In this document: positions 1 to 9,255 of the stretch, one piece after another
Layout of the letters: every line of letters begins with the position of its first letter
Position numbering within the stretch: the stretch's first letter is position 1
NCBI RefSeq assembly: GCF_030545015.1
Contig: NZ_CP120653.1
Location: forward strand, 2,294,001 to 2,358,000
Direction: 5' to 3'
Source of the DNA: Myroides sp. JBRI-B21084
GTDB taxonomy: Bacteria > Bacteroidota > Bacteroidia > Flavobacteriales > Flavobacteriaceae
DNA: 64,000 bases
Made by a program: the position numbers and the translations under genes
The notes under the pieces: model-generated
What the model was told of the DNA's origin: nothing
The model's input: the letters and a program-made list of their open reading frames with translations, nothing else
Databases searched by the model: none

Positions 1-1
1 C

Positions 2-628
2 ATAGCACAAGATGTTGCCGAAAGTAATTTTATATTGTTAGAAGAACGTACAGCAACTGGTTTAGAAAATTACAATTGTATAAAAAATGCCATTTGCTTA
101 AAAAAACATTTAGAATTTCATTATCAAAAGTTTGATCAGTACAAAAGCAATCGTAGAAAATTAATGCCTTTAGCGCTTAAAGAAAGTAAAAATCGTTGGT
201 ATGTGGTTGGTTATGAATTGCAAAACGGTTTAAAAATTAATCAATTAAAAACATTTGCGTTAGACCGTATGTACCAATGCGAAGCAACTACAACTTTTGT
301 TTTAAATAACCCCATAAACGTAGCCAATCATTTTACCGATTTTTTAGGTGTAACCACCAAGCCTTTAGATGGCTTTGCCGAAAAAGTACATGTAACCATT
401 GAAACATCAATAGAATATGGAAAATATTTTAGTACGTTGCCCATTCATCCCTCGCAAAAAACCGAAATTATAAACGGTAAAACCATTATAAATTTACAGC
501 TAATTCCAACTACCGAATTGGTTGCCGAACTTCTTTCGCACAACCATCAAATAAAAGTTACGCAACCCAAAAAATTAATCGAAACCATTAAAAAAATTCT
601 TTCGCAAAACTTAAAACAATACAATTAA
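2..628 (+). CDS. WYL-domain transcriptional regulator, C-terminal part (cut by window edge)
   Basis: The reading frame is open from base 2, so the gene begins before the window; an internal TTG at 35 is not a convincing start. The visible part carries the WYL-type ligand-sensing fold (the stretch around SNRRKLMPLALKESKNRWYV, followed by the segment with LKTFALDRM) and then a WCX-like C-terminal extension. Family members are transcription regulators with an N-terminal helix-turn-helix that lies outside this window. WYL domains often sense nucleotides or nucleic acid, but the ligand cannot be told here. It ends about 60 bases before topA, which has its own promoter, so the two are probably separate units. 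The family assignment is fairly sure; the specific role is unknown. Confidence 0.75.
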   Translation: MAQDVAESNFILLEERTATGLENYNCIKNAICLKKHLEFHYQKFDQYKSNRRKLMPLALKESKNRWYVVGYELQNGLKINQLKTFALDRMYQCEATTTFVLNNPINVANHFTDFLGVTTKPLDGFAEKVHVTIETSIEYGKYFSTLPIHPSQKTEIINGKTIINLQLIPTTELVAELLSHNHQIKVTQPKKLIETIKKILSQNLKQYN

Positions 629-663
629 AGTCAATCAAAAAATGGAAATTTAAAAAAATCATA

Positions 664-671
664 TACTTTTG
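664..671 (+). promoter_or_regulatory. Bacteroidota-type -7 promoter box for topA
   Basis: TACTTTTG fits the flavobacterial sigma-A -7 consensus TAnnTTTG. It lies 19 bases before the topA ATG, predicting a very short leader. No good -33 TTG is seen at the usual 17-23 base distance. Confidence 0.55.
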
Positions 672-690
672 CTTTTCAAAATAAAAACGA

Positions 691-3216
691 ATGGCAAAGA
701 ACTTAGTGATTGTAGAGTCGCCTGCAAAGGCAAAAACAATAGAAAAATTTTTAGGGAAAGATTATCAGGTAGAATCAAGCTTTGGGCACATTGCCGATTT
801 ACCTTCAAAAGAGATTGGTGTTGATATTGAAAATAATTTTAAACCAAAATACGAAGTTTCTGCCGATAAAAAAGCAGTTGTAAAAAAGCTAAAAGATCTT
901 TCAAAAAAAGCCGAAATGGTTTGGTTGGCATCCGATGAAGACCGTGAAGGAGAGGCCATTGCTTGGCATTTAGCCGAAGAATTACAATTGAAAGGTACCC
1001 AAACAAAACGTATTGTTTTTCATGAAATTACTAAAACTGCTATTCAAAAAGCAATAGAAAATCCACGTACAATTGATTATAACTTGGTAAACGCACAGCA
1101 AGCGCGCCGTGTGTTAGACCGTTTGGTGGGTTACGAACTTTCGCCTGTATTATGGAAAAAAGTACGTGCCGGTTTATCTGCAGGGCGTGTACAATCGGTT
1201 TCGGTACGTTTAATAGTAGAGCGCGAACGTGAAATAGAAAAGTTTAAAAGTGAATCGTCGTTCAGTATAACTGCCGAATTTGTAGCACAGAACGGAAAAT
1301 CGTTTAAAGCCAAATTACCTAAAAACTTTAAAACGCAACAAGAAGCTCAATCATTTCTTGAAAAAAATATAGGTGCAACATTTGCCGTTTCAGATTTAGA
1401 AACCAAACCAGCAAAAAAATCACCAGCAGCGCCATTTACCACATCAACCCTACAACAAGAAGCATCGCGTAAATTGTATTACTCGGTATCGCAAACTATG
1501 ATGTTGGCGCAGCGTTTGTACGAAAGCGGATTAATTACCTATATGAGAACAGATAGTGTTAATTTATCGCAAGATGCCATTAAAGCTGCCGAAAGTGAAA
1601 TTATAAATTCTTACGGAAAAGAATTTAGTAAACCACGAAATTTTTCAACCAAAGCCAAAGGAGCACAAGAAGCTCACGAGGCCATTCGTCCAACAGATAT
1701 GTCGCGCCATACTGTTGCGATCGACCGTGATCAGGCACGTTTATACGAATTAATTTGGAAAAGAACCATTGCTTCACAAATGAGCGATGCCCAATTAGAA
1801 CGTACCAACGTAACCATTGTTGCAAATACACACAGTCAGCATTTTGTTGCAACGGGTGAAGTATTGCTTTTTGAGGGTTTCTTAAAAGTGTACTTAGAAG
1901 GTAACGATGATGAGGAAGAAGAACAAGAAGGTTTGTTGCCAGCATTAAAAATAAATGAAGCATTACAAAATAACTACATTACGGCAACCGAACGTTTTTC
2001 GCGACCACCGGCACGTTATACCGAAGCTGCTTTAGTAAAAAAATTAGAAGAATTAGGTATTGGTCGTCCATCAACTTACGCACCAACCATTTCTACAATT
2101 ATTGCAAGAAATTACGTTGAAAAAGGTACTGCCGAAGGAACCGAACGCAACTATCAAGTGTTGAATTTGGTGAACGGAAGTATAAATTCGGAAATACAAA
2201 TTGAAAAGGTAGGTGCCGATAAAGGAAAATTAATTCCAACAGATATAGGTAACATTGTAACCGACTTTTTGGTGAAGAATTTTGATACCATTTTAGATTA
2301 TAATTTTACAGCAAAAGTGGAAGGAAGTTTTGACGAAATTGCCGAAGGAAATTTAGATTGGACCAAAATGATGAATGAATTTTACAGTCATTTTCATCCA
2401 AATGTAATCGATGTTGAAAAAAATGCCGAACGCGAATCGGGTGAACGCATTTTAGGAACCGATCCAAAAACAGGAAAACCAGTTTCAGTACGTTTAGGGA
2501 AATTTGGACCAATGGCTCAAATTGGCGATGCCGAAGATGAAGAAAAACAATTTGCAAGCTTAAGTCCTACACAAAACATAGGAACCATTACGTTAGATGA
2601 AGCTCTTACTTTGTTTTTATTGCCAAAAAACTTAGGCGAATATCAAGGAGAAGCTGTAGAAGTAAATAACGGGCGTTTTGGTCCGTATGTGCGTTATGCC
2701 GATATGTTTGTATCGCTTGCAAAAGGTGAAGAGCCTTTAGATGTAACTTTAGAACGTGCAATTGAGTTAATTAAAGAAAAACAAAAAGCCGATGCGCCAA
2801 TAGCAACTTTTCAAGGGTTACCTGTGCAAAAAGGGGTAGGGCGTTTTGGACCATTTATTAAATGGAATAATATTTTTATCAATGTTAATAAAAAATACAA
2901 CTTTGATAATTTATCGCAAACCGATATTGAAGAATTAATAGCAGATAAAATTCAAAAAGAAAAAGATAAAGTATTACATGATTTTACCGAAGAAGGCATA
3001 CGCGTTGAAAAAGCGCGTTGGGGAAGATCGGTTATTTTACAAGGAAAAATAAAGATAGAACTAAGTAAAGACGTAGATGCAGCTGCTTTAACTTTAGACG
3101 AGATTAAAAAAATTATAGAAGAAAAAGCACCTGCAAAAAAAACAACAGCTAAAAAGGCGCCAGCAAAAAAAGCTGCAACTAAAACAACAACAACCAAACG
3201 TACAACAAAAAAATAA
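691..3216 (+). CDS. topA: DNA topoisomerase I (type IA)
   Basis: Relaxes negative supercoils by transient single-strand cleavage. The TOPRIM domain is at the N-terminus (NLVIVESPAKAKTIEKFLG near residue 4, DEDREGEAIAWHL near 82). The strand-binding motif RAGLSAGRVQS is near 160, and the catalytic tyrosine is in GLITYMRTDS (about Y284). Instead of C-terminal zinc fingers there are four glycine/arginine repeats of the Toprim_C type (cores GKFGPMAQIG, GRFGPYVRY, GRFGPFIKW, RWGRSVILQG). The protein ends in a strongly basic tail of roughly 30 residues rich in Lys, Ala and Thr with AKK repeats, resembling histone H1 tails. At 841 residues it has normal length. The ATG follows a TAnnTTTG promoter. 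The arginase-like gene begins only 6 bases downstream, so they are likely co-transcribed. Confidence 0.97.
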   Translation: MAKNLVIVESPAKAKTIEKFLGKDYQVESSFGHIADLPSKEIGVDIENNFKPKYEVSADKKAVVKKLKDLSKKAEMVWLASDEDREGEAIAWHLAEELQLKGTQTKRIVFHEITKTAIQKAIENPRTIDYNLVNAQQARRVLDRLVGYELSPVLWKKVRAGLSAGRVQSVSVRLIVEREREIEKFKSESSFSITAEFVAQNGKSFKAKLPKNFKTQQEAQSFLEKNIGATFAVSDLETKPAKKSPAAPFTTSTLQQEASRKLYYSVSQTMMLAQRLYESGLITYMRTDSVNLSQDAIKAAESEIINSYGKEFSKPRNFSTKAKGAQEAHEAIRPTDMSRHTVAIDRDQARLYELIWKRTIASQMSDAQLERTNVTIVANTHSQHFVATGEVLLFEGFLKVYLEGNDDEEEEQEGLLPALKINEALQNNYITATERFSRPPARYTEAALVKKLEELGIGRPSTYAPTISTIIARNYVEKGTAEGTERNYQVLNLVNGSINSEIQIEKVGADKGKLIPTDIGNIVTDFLVKNFDTILDYNFTAKVEGSFDEIAEGNLDWTKMMNEFYSHFHPNVIDVEKNAERESGERILGTDPKTGKPVSVRLGKFGPMAQIGDAEDEEKQFASLSPTQNIGTITLDEALTLFLLPKNLGEYQGEAVEVNNGRFGPYVRYADMFVSLAKGEEPLDVTLERAIELIKEKQKADAPIATFQGLPVQKGVGRFGPFIKWNNIFINVNKKYNFDNLSQTDIEELIADKIQKEKDKVLHDFTEEGIRVEKARWGRSVILQGKIKIELSKDVDAAALTLDEIKKIIEEKAPAKKTTAKKAPAKKAATKTTTTKRTTKK

Positions 3217-3222
3217 AAGCAA

Positions 3223-4359
3223 ATGATGTACGAAATTTTAAAACCTATACCTGGTTCGTTAGAATTATTTATAGAAAATTTACCAAAACATTCCATAGGT
3301 AAAACAATTAATATACATACCGAAAATGCTTTTCCCGAACTAGAAAATGTTCATTTAGCGCTAATAACAGTTAATGAAAACAGAGGTAGTTCTGGTGCAG
3401 CTAATCAAGCGGGTTTTACCGATTTTCGTAAAAATTTTTATAAACTTTTTCCTGGGAATTGGACCAAAAAAATAGTTGATTTAGGCACTATTGAAGCAGG
3501 TGCAACCTTACAAGATACCTATTTTGCAGTAAAAACTATTGTAGCCGATTTACTTAAAAAAAACATAGTACCAATAGTTTTAGGCGGTTCGCAAGATTTA
3601 ACTTATGGTATGTATCGCGGTTACGATACGTTAGAACAAAACGTTAATTTGGTTTGTATCGATAATAAAATAGATGTGATAACAGATGTAGAAAACCCAT
3701 CTGAAAATTTTATGACCCATATTATCATGGATACTCCAACAAATTTGTATAATTTTAGCGTGCTGGGATATCAAACGTATTTTAATTCGCAAGAAGAAAT
3801 CGATTTGATAGACAAAATGTATTTTGAAGCTTATCGTTTGGGTGAAATTATAAATGATGTAAAAATTGCTGAACCCGTTTTACGTGATGCCGACATTGTA
3901 AGTTTAGATATTCATGCAATAAAATCGGCCGATTTAGGATTTTTTTCAGAATTTTGTCCTAATGGTTTTGATGGGAGAGAGGTCTGTGCTTTAGCACGTT
4001 ACGCTGGTTTAAGTGATCGTGTAAGTAGTTTTGGTGTTTTTAATATTGATAATATATCACAAAAAAGTTTGCTAATTACTCAAATTTTATGGTATTTTGT
4101 TGAAGGATATAATTACAGAATGAATGAATATCCCTATATTAGCAAATCTGAATATTTAAAATACATCGTTCCATTAGAAGAACAAGAATTAATTTTTTTT
4201 AAAAGCGACATATCAGATCGCTGGTGGATCGAAATAAATAGTTTGGAAGACGAAAATCGCAAAGTTCTATTTCCTTGTAGTTACGATGATTACAAACAAT
4301 CTTTGCAAAATATAGTACCCGAAAGATGGTGGCGCGCCAACAAAAAACTGTTAGGTTAA
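3223..4359 (+). CDS. arginase/formimidoylglutamase-fold protein with degenerate metal site
   Basis: The ureohydrolase fold is recognisable through its landmarks, but the manganese ligands are altered. The GGDHS motif is GGSQD (residues 121-125), the DAHxD motif is DNKID (147-151), and the SxDxD motif is SLDIH (227-231). So His to Gln, His to Lys and Asp to His changes affect three of the usual six ligands, while the GRE motif near 251 is kept. The reading frame is intact over 378 residues, so it is not a pseudogene. It lies 6 bases after topA and just before gldK. Family members hydrolyse arginine, agmatine or formimidoylglutamate; this one is inferred to be non-catalytic or to have a different chemistry. 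Annotation as a working arginase or HutG would be unsafe. Confidence 0.8.
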   Translation: MMYEILKPIPGSLELFIENLPKHSIGKTINIHTENAFPELENVHLALITVNENRGSSGAANQAGFTDFRKNFYKLFPGNWTKKIVDLGTIEAGATLQDTYFAVKTIVADLLKKNIVPIVLGGSQDLTYGMYRGYDTLEQNVNLVCIDNKIDVITDVENPSENFMTHIIMDTPTNLYNFSVLGYQTYFNSQEEIDLIDKMYFEAYRLGEIINDVKIAEPVLRDADIVSLDIHAIKSADLGFFSEFCPNGFDGREVCALARYAGLSDRVSSFGVFNIDNISQKSLLITQILWYFVEGYNYRMNEYPYISKSEYLKYIVPLEEQELIFFKSDISDRWWIEINSLEDENRKVLFPCSYDDYKQSLQNIVPERWWRANKKLLG

Positions 4360-4483
4360 ACATCACAAAAATAAAATTGTTAAATATAAATTAAATTTTT
4401 TTTTAAGATTTCGTTGTATATTTAAAAATAATTAAATAGGTTTACGCTTTGAATAATTTTTAAAATAAAACCCCAATTAATAT

Positions 4484-5905
4484 ATGAAGAAGTTCATTAC
4501 ACTTTCTGCGGTTGCCTCGCTATTGTTCAGTTGTGGTTCTGGTGACAGAGGAGAACTACTAGACGGAGTACAAGGGAAACGTTGGATTACCGAAAAGCCA
4601 CAGGGAATGGCTTTTATTCCAGGTGGATCTTTTACAATGGGTAAAACTCACGAAGATTTACTTGGCGCTGAAGATGCTCCCGCACGCAATGTTACAATTG
4701 GTTCACTGTACATGGATGAAACGGAAGTTACAAACAACCAATATCGTAAGTTTGTAGAACACGTTAAAGATTCAATTATCAGAACTCGTTTAGCTATTAT
4801 GGCTGATGAAATGGGTATGGATGCCACAGCAGGTGGAATTGGTGCGTTTGCATTTCAAGATGTTCAAGACCCATCGTTAAATCAAAATCAAACTGCATAC
4901 GATCGTTATATGTATGATAACTACTACAGTATGGCAATGGATGATGATGAATATGCAGGTCGTCGTTTAAACACAAAAGCACGCTTAATTACAGATCCTC
5001 GTCGTTACCCAGATGAGTATTATGTAGAGGTTATGGATTCTTTATACATACCAGCTAAACAAAATTTAAACGGTATGGTTACTTTCGATGTTAGAAAGTT
5101 AAACTTTAAGTATTCATGGTGGGATCAAGACGCTTACATTAAAGATACATCAAATGAGGTTAGAAACCGTCAGGCTAAATTCTTGAAAACAGAAATTGTA
5201 AATGTTTATCCAGATACAACAGCTTGGGTTAAAAACTTTAACTACTCGTACAACGAGCCAATGTTTAAAGAATATTTTTGGCACGAAGCTTACGGTGAAT
5301 ATCCAGTAGTAGGAGTTACTCAACATCAAGCAAAAGCATTTGCGGCATGGAGAACCTTATACAAAAAAGCATATACAAATGATTTAGGTGCAAACCATAA
5401 TTTATATGAATACCGTTTGCCAAGCGAATCAGAATGGGAATATGCTGCACGTGGTGGTCTTAAAAATGCTATGTATCCATGGGGAGGTCCTTATACAACT
5501 GATGAAAAAGCATGTTTCTTAGCTAACTTTAAGCCAGATAGAGCAGATTACGCAGTTGATGGCGCTTTATACACAGCAGAAGCACGTTCATACAAACCAA
5601 ATGGTTACAACTTGTACAATATGTCAGGAAACGTTGCAGAGTGGACAGATTCAGCTTACGATGATGAAAGTTACATTTTACAATCAAGCTTAAAACCAAA
5701 AGGTAGAACAACATCAAACCCAATGAAAGTAGTTCGTGGTGGTTCATGGAGAGATCCAAACTATTTCATTCAAGTAGCAACACGCGATCGCGAAAATGCA
5801 GATTCTGCACGTTGTTATATTGGATTTAGAACTGTAGTTTCAGCACCAGGTCCAGGTTTATTAAACGAATCTACAGCTCCACAAAGTGGAAGAAGTACAA
5901 AATAA
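4484..5905 (+). CDS. gldK: T9SS ring lipoprotein GldK
   Basis: Component of the type IX secretion system; with GldN it forms the periplasmic ring attached to the outer membrane. It is also required for gliding in species that glide. The N-terminus is a lipoprotein signal peptide with the acylated Cys at residue 17 (LLFSC). The rest is a formylglycine-generating-enzyme/sulfatase-modifying-factor fold, from FIPGGSFTMG near residue 44 to VVRGGSWRDP near 416 and a C-terminal GFRTVV. Length 473 residues matches known GldK proteins. First gene of the gldKLMN cluster; gldL follows after 44 bases. The 124-base AT-rich upstream gap has no clear consensus promoter, so readthrough from topA and the arginase-like gene is possible. 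Confidence 0.96.
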   Translation: MKKFITLSAVASLLFSCGSGDRGELLDGVQGKRWITEKPQGMAFIPGGSFTMGKTHEDLLGAEDAPARNVTIGSLYMDETEVTNNQYRKFVEHVKDSIIRTRLAIMADEMGMDATAGGIGAFAFQDVQDPSLNQNQTAYDRYMYDNYYSMAMDDDEYAGRRLNTKARLITDPRRYPDEYYVEVMDSLYIPAKQNLNGMVTFDVRKLNFKYSWWDQDAYIKDTSNEVRNRQAKFLKTEIVNVYPDTTAWVKNFNYSYNEPMFKEYFWHEAYGEYPVVGVTQHQAKAFAAWRTLYKKAYTNDLGANHNLYEYRLPSESEWEYAARGGLKNAMYPWGGPYTTDEKACFLANFKPDRADYAVDGALYTAEARSYKPNGYNLYNMSGNVAEWTDSAYDDESYILQSSLKPKGRTTSNPMKVVRGGSWRDPNYFIQVATRDRENADSARCYIGFRTVVSAPGPGLLNESTAPQSGRSTK

Positions 5906-5949
5906 TTTATACATATCAATTAACTAACTAAAATTTAATATTAAACAAG

Positions 5950-6708
5950 ATGGCTATACCAAAAAAAGTAATGAATTTCTGCTACGGTATGGGAGCAGCA
6001 GTTGTAATCGTAGGTGCATTATTTAAAATTACACATATGGAATTAGGACCGCTAAACGGTAACAACATGTTAACTGTAGGTCTTTTAGTAGAAGCATTAA
6101 TCTTCGCAATTTCAGCTTTTGAACCAGTTGATGAAGATTTAGATTGGGCAAGAGTTTATCCTGAATTAAAAGGTGGCGAACCACGTGCAATGCAAGTTGC
6201 AGGTAGTGTTGGTGTAACTGGAACAGTTGCTACAACTAACGCTGGTGGGGTACAACAAACAGCTCAAAGATCATCAGCGCCAACTTATGCGGCTGCTGTA
6301 GGTTCACAAGCAGTAGCACAACCAACAATGGAAAGAGGTTTATTATCTGAAAAATTAGACAATATTTTAAAAGAAGCTAAAATTGATGGTAACTTAATGG
6401 AAAGCTTACGTAACAGCATTAAAAACTTTGAAGCTGCTGCTAAAGGTATTGCTCCAACTGTTGACGCTGTTGCATCATCAAACAAATATGCAGACGAAAT
6501 GGCAAATGCTGCTGCACAATTAGAATCTTTAAATTCTATGTACAAAGTGCAGTTAGAAAGTGCTACTAAAAATGCAGACATCAACAGAGAAGTAGCTGAA
6601 AATAATTTGAAATTGAAAGAACAAATGATGTCATTAACATCTAATTTATCAACTTTAAATGCAGTTTATGGCGGAATGTTATCTGCTATGGGTAAAACAG
6701 CTAATTAG
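5950..6708 (+). CDS. gldL: T9SS motor membrane protein GldL
   Basis: Inner-membrane stator-like part of the proton-driven GldLM motor that powers type IX secretion and gliding. Two transmembrane helices are at about residues 9-26 and 40-57. The charged residues reported as important in Flavobacterium johnsoniae (Lys27, His30, Glu49, Glu59) correspond, with an offset of one, to K26, H29, E48 and E58 here, so the motor should be functional. A long soluble cytoplasmic region follows, with a low-complexity Ala/Thr/Gln stretch (about 75-120) and a predicted coiled coil to the end. At 252 residues the length is typical. gldM begins 29 bases downstream. Confidence 0.96.
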   Translation: MAIPKKVMNFCYGMGAAVVIVGALFKITHMELGPLNGNNMLTVGLLVEALIFAISAFEPVDEDLDWARVYPELKGGEPRAMQVAGSVGVTGTVATTNAGGVQQTAQRSSAPTYAAAVGSQAVAQPTMERGLLSEKLDNILKEAKIDGNLMESLRNSIKNFEAAAKGIAPTVDAVASSNKYADEMANAAAQLESLNSMYKVQLESATKNADINREVAENNLKLKEQMMSLTSNLSTLNAVYGGMLSAMGKTAN

Positions 6709-6737
6709 TATTAACTTCTAAAAAAATCTAATTAGAA

Positions 6738-8303
6738 ATGGCATCTGGAAAACAAACCCCTAGACAAAAGATGATTAACTTGATGTATTTGGTGTTCATC
6801 GCAATGATGGCGCTTAATATGTCGAAAGAAGTGTTAACAGCTTTTGGATTAATGAATGAAAAGTTCGAATCGGCAAACATGAGTGCCGAAGAGACAAATA
6901 AAGTATTGTTTGATGGTTTGGCTTTAAAAGCTGAAGACGAACCAGCACGTTACTCTGAACCATACCAATTGGCGCAGAAAGTGCAAAAACTTTCAAACGA
7001 ATTTAATTCTTATTTAGCTTCTTTAAAAGGTGATGCTACTAAAGGATTCACTATGGATCCTGAAACAAAAAAATTACCTTATGAGCAAATGGATAAAGGA
7101 CAAACCATTGATTATGGTTGGTTTGAAAAAGACGGACTTTCGGCTAAAGGTAAAGAAATCATGGATCGTATTGGAAAATACAAATCTGATTTTAAAGCAT
7201 TACTTGGAAACGATGTAAAATATAAATTTTTATTGGAAGATATTGAAGAAAAATTCAATACGAACCCTGTAAAAAACAAAGATGGTCAAGATATTCCTTA
7301 TTTAGATTACCACTTTAAAGGATACCCTGCTGTTGCATCTTTATCGTATTTGTCATCAATGCAAAACGATGTACGCCAATTAGAACATGAAGCTTACAAC
7401 TTGTTTTTAGGTAATTCATTAAAACAAGCAGCTTCTATGAAAAATTACCAAGCAATGGTAATTCCTGATAAGGCAGTTTACTACCAAGGTGAAGCTATAA
7501 AATATAAAGTAGTTTTAGGTCGTTACGATAATTCAACAGTTCCTACTTCAGTAGTTGTAAATGGTGCTACCATTCCACAGTCACGTATTAAAGCAGGTCA
7601 GGTTGAAGGTTCATCAGTAGCATCTGGTTTAGGTGAACACAAATTTACAGGTAAATTCACTTTTATGGAAGATGGTAAGCCTGTAGTTGTAGATATCTTA
7701 AACTCTAACTATGTAGTTGTAAGTCGTCCAAGTTCAGCAACTATTTCAGCTGATAAAATGAACGTAGTTTACATTGGTTTAGATAACCCAATATCGGTTA
7801 CTGTAGAAGGTATTACATCTGATAAAGTTACAGCAACAACATCTAACGGTTCGTTGAAGAAAATTGGTAACGGTAAGTTTATGTTAACACCTAGCGCTGG
7901 TAAAGAGGTTGTTATTACAGCAACTGGTGTTATGCCAGACGGTAAGGCAATTACATCTAAGCAAGTGTTCCGTATTAAAGCTATTCCAAGACCTCGTGGT
8001 ACTGTACGTGGAGATTATGATGTAAAAGGACCTGCAAGCAATTTAGCTCAAGTTTCAATTGGTGCAAGAATGGAAGATTTTGAATTTGACGTTAACTTAC
8101 GTGTAACTCAGTTCACAATTGTATTCCCAGGCTTAGGATCTGAAGTAATTAATGGAACAACTTTAACATCTTCAGCTCAATCTAAAGCAAACCGTTTACG
8201 CCCAGGAGATGTAGTACGTATTATTAATATTAAAGCTAAATTAGAAGGTGCTCCTAATGTTGTAATTAAAGATCCAACACCTGCTACATTTACAATTCAA
8301 TAA
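6738..8303 (+). CDS. gldM: T9SS motor protein GldM
   Basis: Forms a dimer that spans the inner membrane through one helix per chain (about residues 12-30) inside the GldL pentamer, and reaches across the periplasm toward the GldKN ring. Arg9, the residue reported to work with GldL Glu49 in F. johnsoniae, is present in the start motif ASGKQTPRQKM. A large periplasmic part follows, fitting the known D1-D4 domains and ending with the conserved RPRGTVRGDYDVKGPAS region and a beta-rich C-terminal domain. Length 521 residues is normal. gldN begins 11 bases after the stop. Confidence 0.96.
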   Translation: MASGKQTPRQKMINLMYLVFIAMMALNMSKEVLTAFGLMNEKFESANMSAEETNKVLFDGLALKAEDEPARYSEPYQLAQKVQKLSNEFNSYLASLKGDATKGFTMDPETKKLPYEQMDKGQTIDYGWFEKDGLSAKGKEIMDRIGKYKSDFKALLGNDVKYKFLLEDIEEKFNTNPVKNKDGQDIPYLDYHFKGYPAVASLSYLSSMQNDVRQLEHEAYNLFLGNSLKQAASMKNYQAMVIPDKAVYYQGEAIKYKVVLGRYDNSTVPTSVVVNGATIPQSRIKAGQVEGSSVASGLGEHKFTGKFTFMEDGKPVVVDILNSNYVVVSRPSSATISADKMNVVYIGLDNPISVTVEGITSDKVTATTSNGSLKKIGNGKFMLTPSAGKEVVITATGVMPDGKAITSKQVFRIKAIPRPRGTVRGDYDVKGPASNLAQVSIGARMEDFEFDVNLRVTQFTIVFPGLGSEVINGTTLTSSAQSKANRLRPGDVVRIINIKAKLEGAPNVVIKDPTPATFTIQ

Positions 8304-8314
8304 AATTCGAAATT

Positions 8315-9199
8315 ATGAAAAATATTAAGAATTTATTTTTTACTACTTGTGCTTTATTAGCTGTTAGTGCAACATTTGCACAAAACAACATACTAAATGC
8401 ACGAATGGCAACAGAAATTGGTGACGAATCAATTGAACAGATCTATGCTAAAGCAGACGGACCTATTCCTTATGAATATGTAAATGACAGAGATGTTGTT
8501 TTTCAAAAGAAAGTATGGGAAGTTTTACCTTTAGATCAAAGACAAAATTTAGTATACTATTTTCCTTTAGAAGAAACGATTGATCGCAGACCTTTATGGA
8601 ATGTTTTAAAAGACGCTGTTATGAACAAAAAAATAACAGAAGTTTACGATGACGATACTTTTAAAAGAAAATTGAATTTAAGCGAGTTAGAAACAAAATT
8701 TGTTCGAACAGATACTGCTGAAGCAGGTAAAGAACAATATATGTTAGAAGGTAGAATTGACCGTCAGTATATTTATGATGTAGTTATTAGACCAACTGAC
8801 GTTAAAGAATACCGAATAATGGGTATGTGGTACCTAGATCGAAATGCTGGTGAATTAAAATACCGCATGTTAGGTTTAGCACCTGTTGTTACAGATTTGG
8901 CTACTAAAGGTACCGAGTTTGAGCAAGCTGTTCCATTATTCTGGATTTTCTTCCCAGATGCTCGTGAAATTTTATACAACACATACGCATTTAACGAGAA
9001 AAATTCTGCAATACAAACAAATTATGACTTCTTGTTCAACGCACGTAAGTTTTCGGGAACAATTTACAAAACCGATAATATTTACGGCGACAGAAACATA
9101 AGCGATTATGTACGTGAAAATGCAATGTTACAATTGTTAGAAGCAGATCGTATTAAAGAATCGATTCGTGAATTTGAAGATGATTTATGGAATTACTAA
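8315..9199 (+). CDS. gldN: T9SS ring protein GldN
   Basis: Periplasmic partner of GldK in the outer-membrane-associated ring of the type IX secretion system (homologue of PorN). An ordinary Sec signal peptide covers about residues 1-22 (ATFAQ cleavage region). The mature part has the aromatic and charged GldN body, including the WEVLPLDQRQNL and YRIMGMWYLDR stretches. At 294 residues it is a typical GldN. Last gene of gldKLMN, closed by a strong terminator. F. johnsoniae has a second copy, gldO, next to gldN; no such duplicate is present here. Confidence 0.95.
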   Translation: MKNIKNLFFTTCALLAVSATFAQNNILNARMATEIGDESIEQIYAKADGPIPYEYVNDRDVVFQKKVWEVLPLDQRQNLVYYFPLEETIDRRPLWNVLKDAVMNKKITEVYDDDTFKRKLNLSELETKFVRTDTAEAGKEQYMLEGRIDRQYIYDVVIRPTDVKEYRIMGMWYLDRNAGELKYRMLGLAPVVTDLATKGTEFEQAVPLFWIFFPDAREILYNTYAFNEKNSAIQTNYDFLFNARKFSGTIYKTDNIYGDRNISDYVRENAMLQLLEADRIKESIREFEDDLWNY

Positions 9200-9204
9200 T
9201 TTTG
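9197..9204 (+). promoter_or_regulatory. possible -7 box for the oxidoreductase gene
   Basis: TAATTTTG matches TAnnTTTG and overlaps the gldN stop codon. If used, the transcript would begin around 9210 and run through the gldN terminator hairpin before reaching the ATG at 9256. The motif is short and could be chance. Confidence 0.3.
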
Positions 9205-9217
9205 TAATTTAATTTAT

Positions 9218-9252
9218 AAAACTCTTATCATTTTAGATAAGAGTTTTTTTTT
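9218..9252 (+). terminator. intrinsic terminator after gldN
   Basis: Perfect 12-base-pair stem: AAAACTCTTATC and GATAAGAGTTTT around a 6-base loop, followed by a T run. It ends 3 bases before the ATG of the next gene on the same strand. Confidence 0.85.
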
Positions 9253-9255
9253 ACT

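Noticed and set aside
35..628. Full-length gene with a TTG start at 35
   Set aside because: The frame is open to base 2 and the visible protein is only the C-terminal part of a WYL regulator, so it is a truncated gene.
4484..5905. Sulfatase-modifying enzyme
   Set aside because: The fold is similar, but the lipoprotein signal, the context with gldLMN and the length identify GldK.
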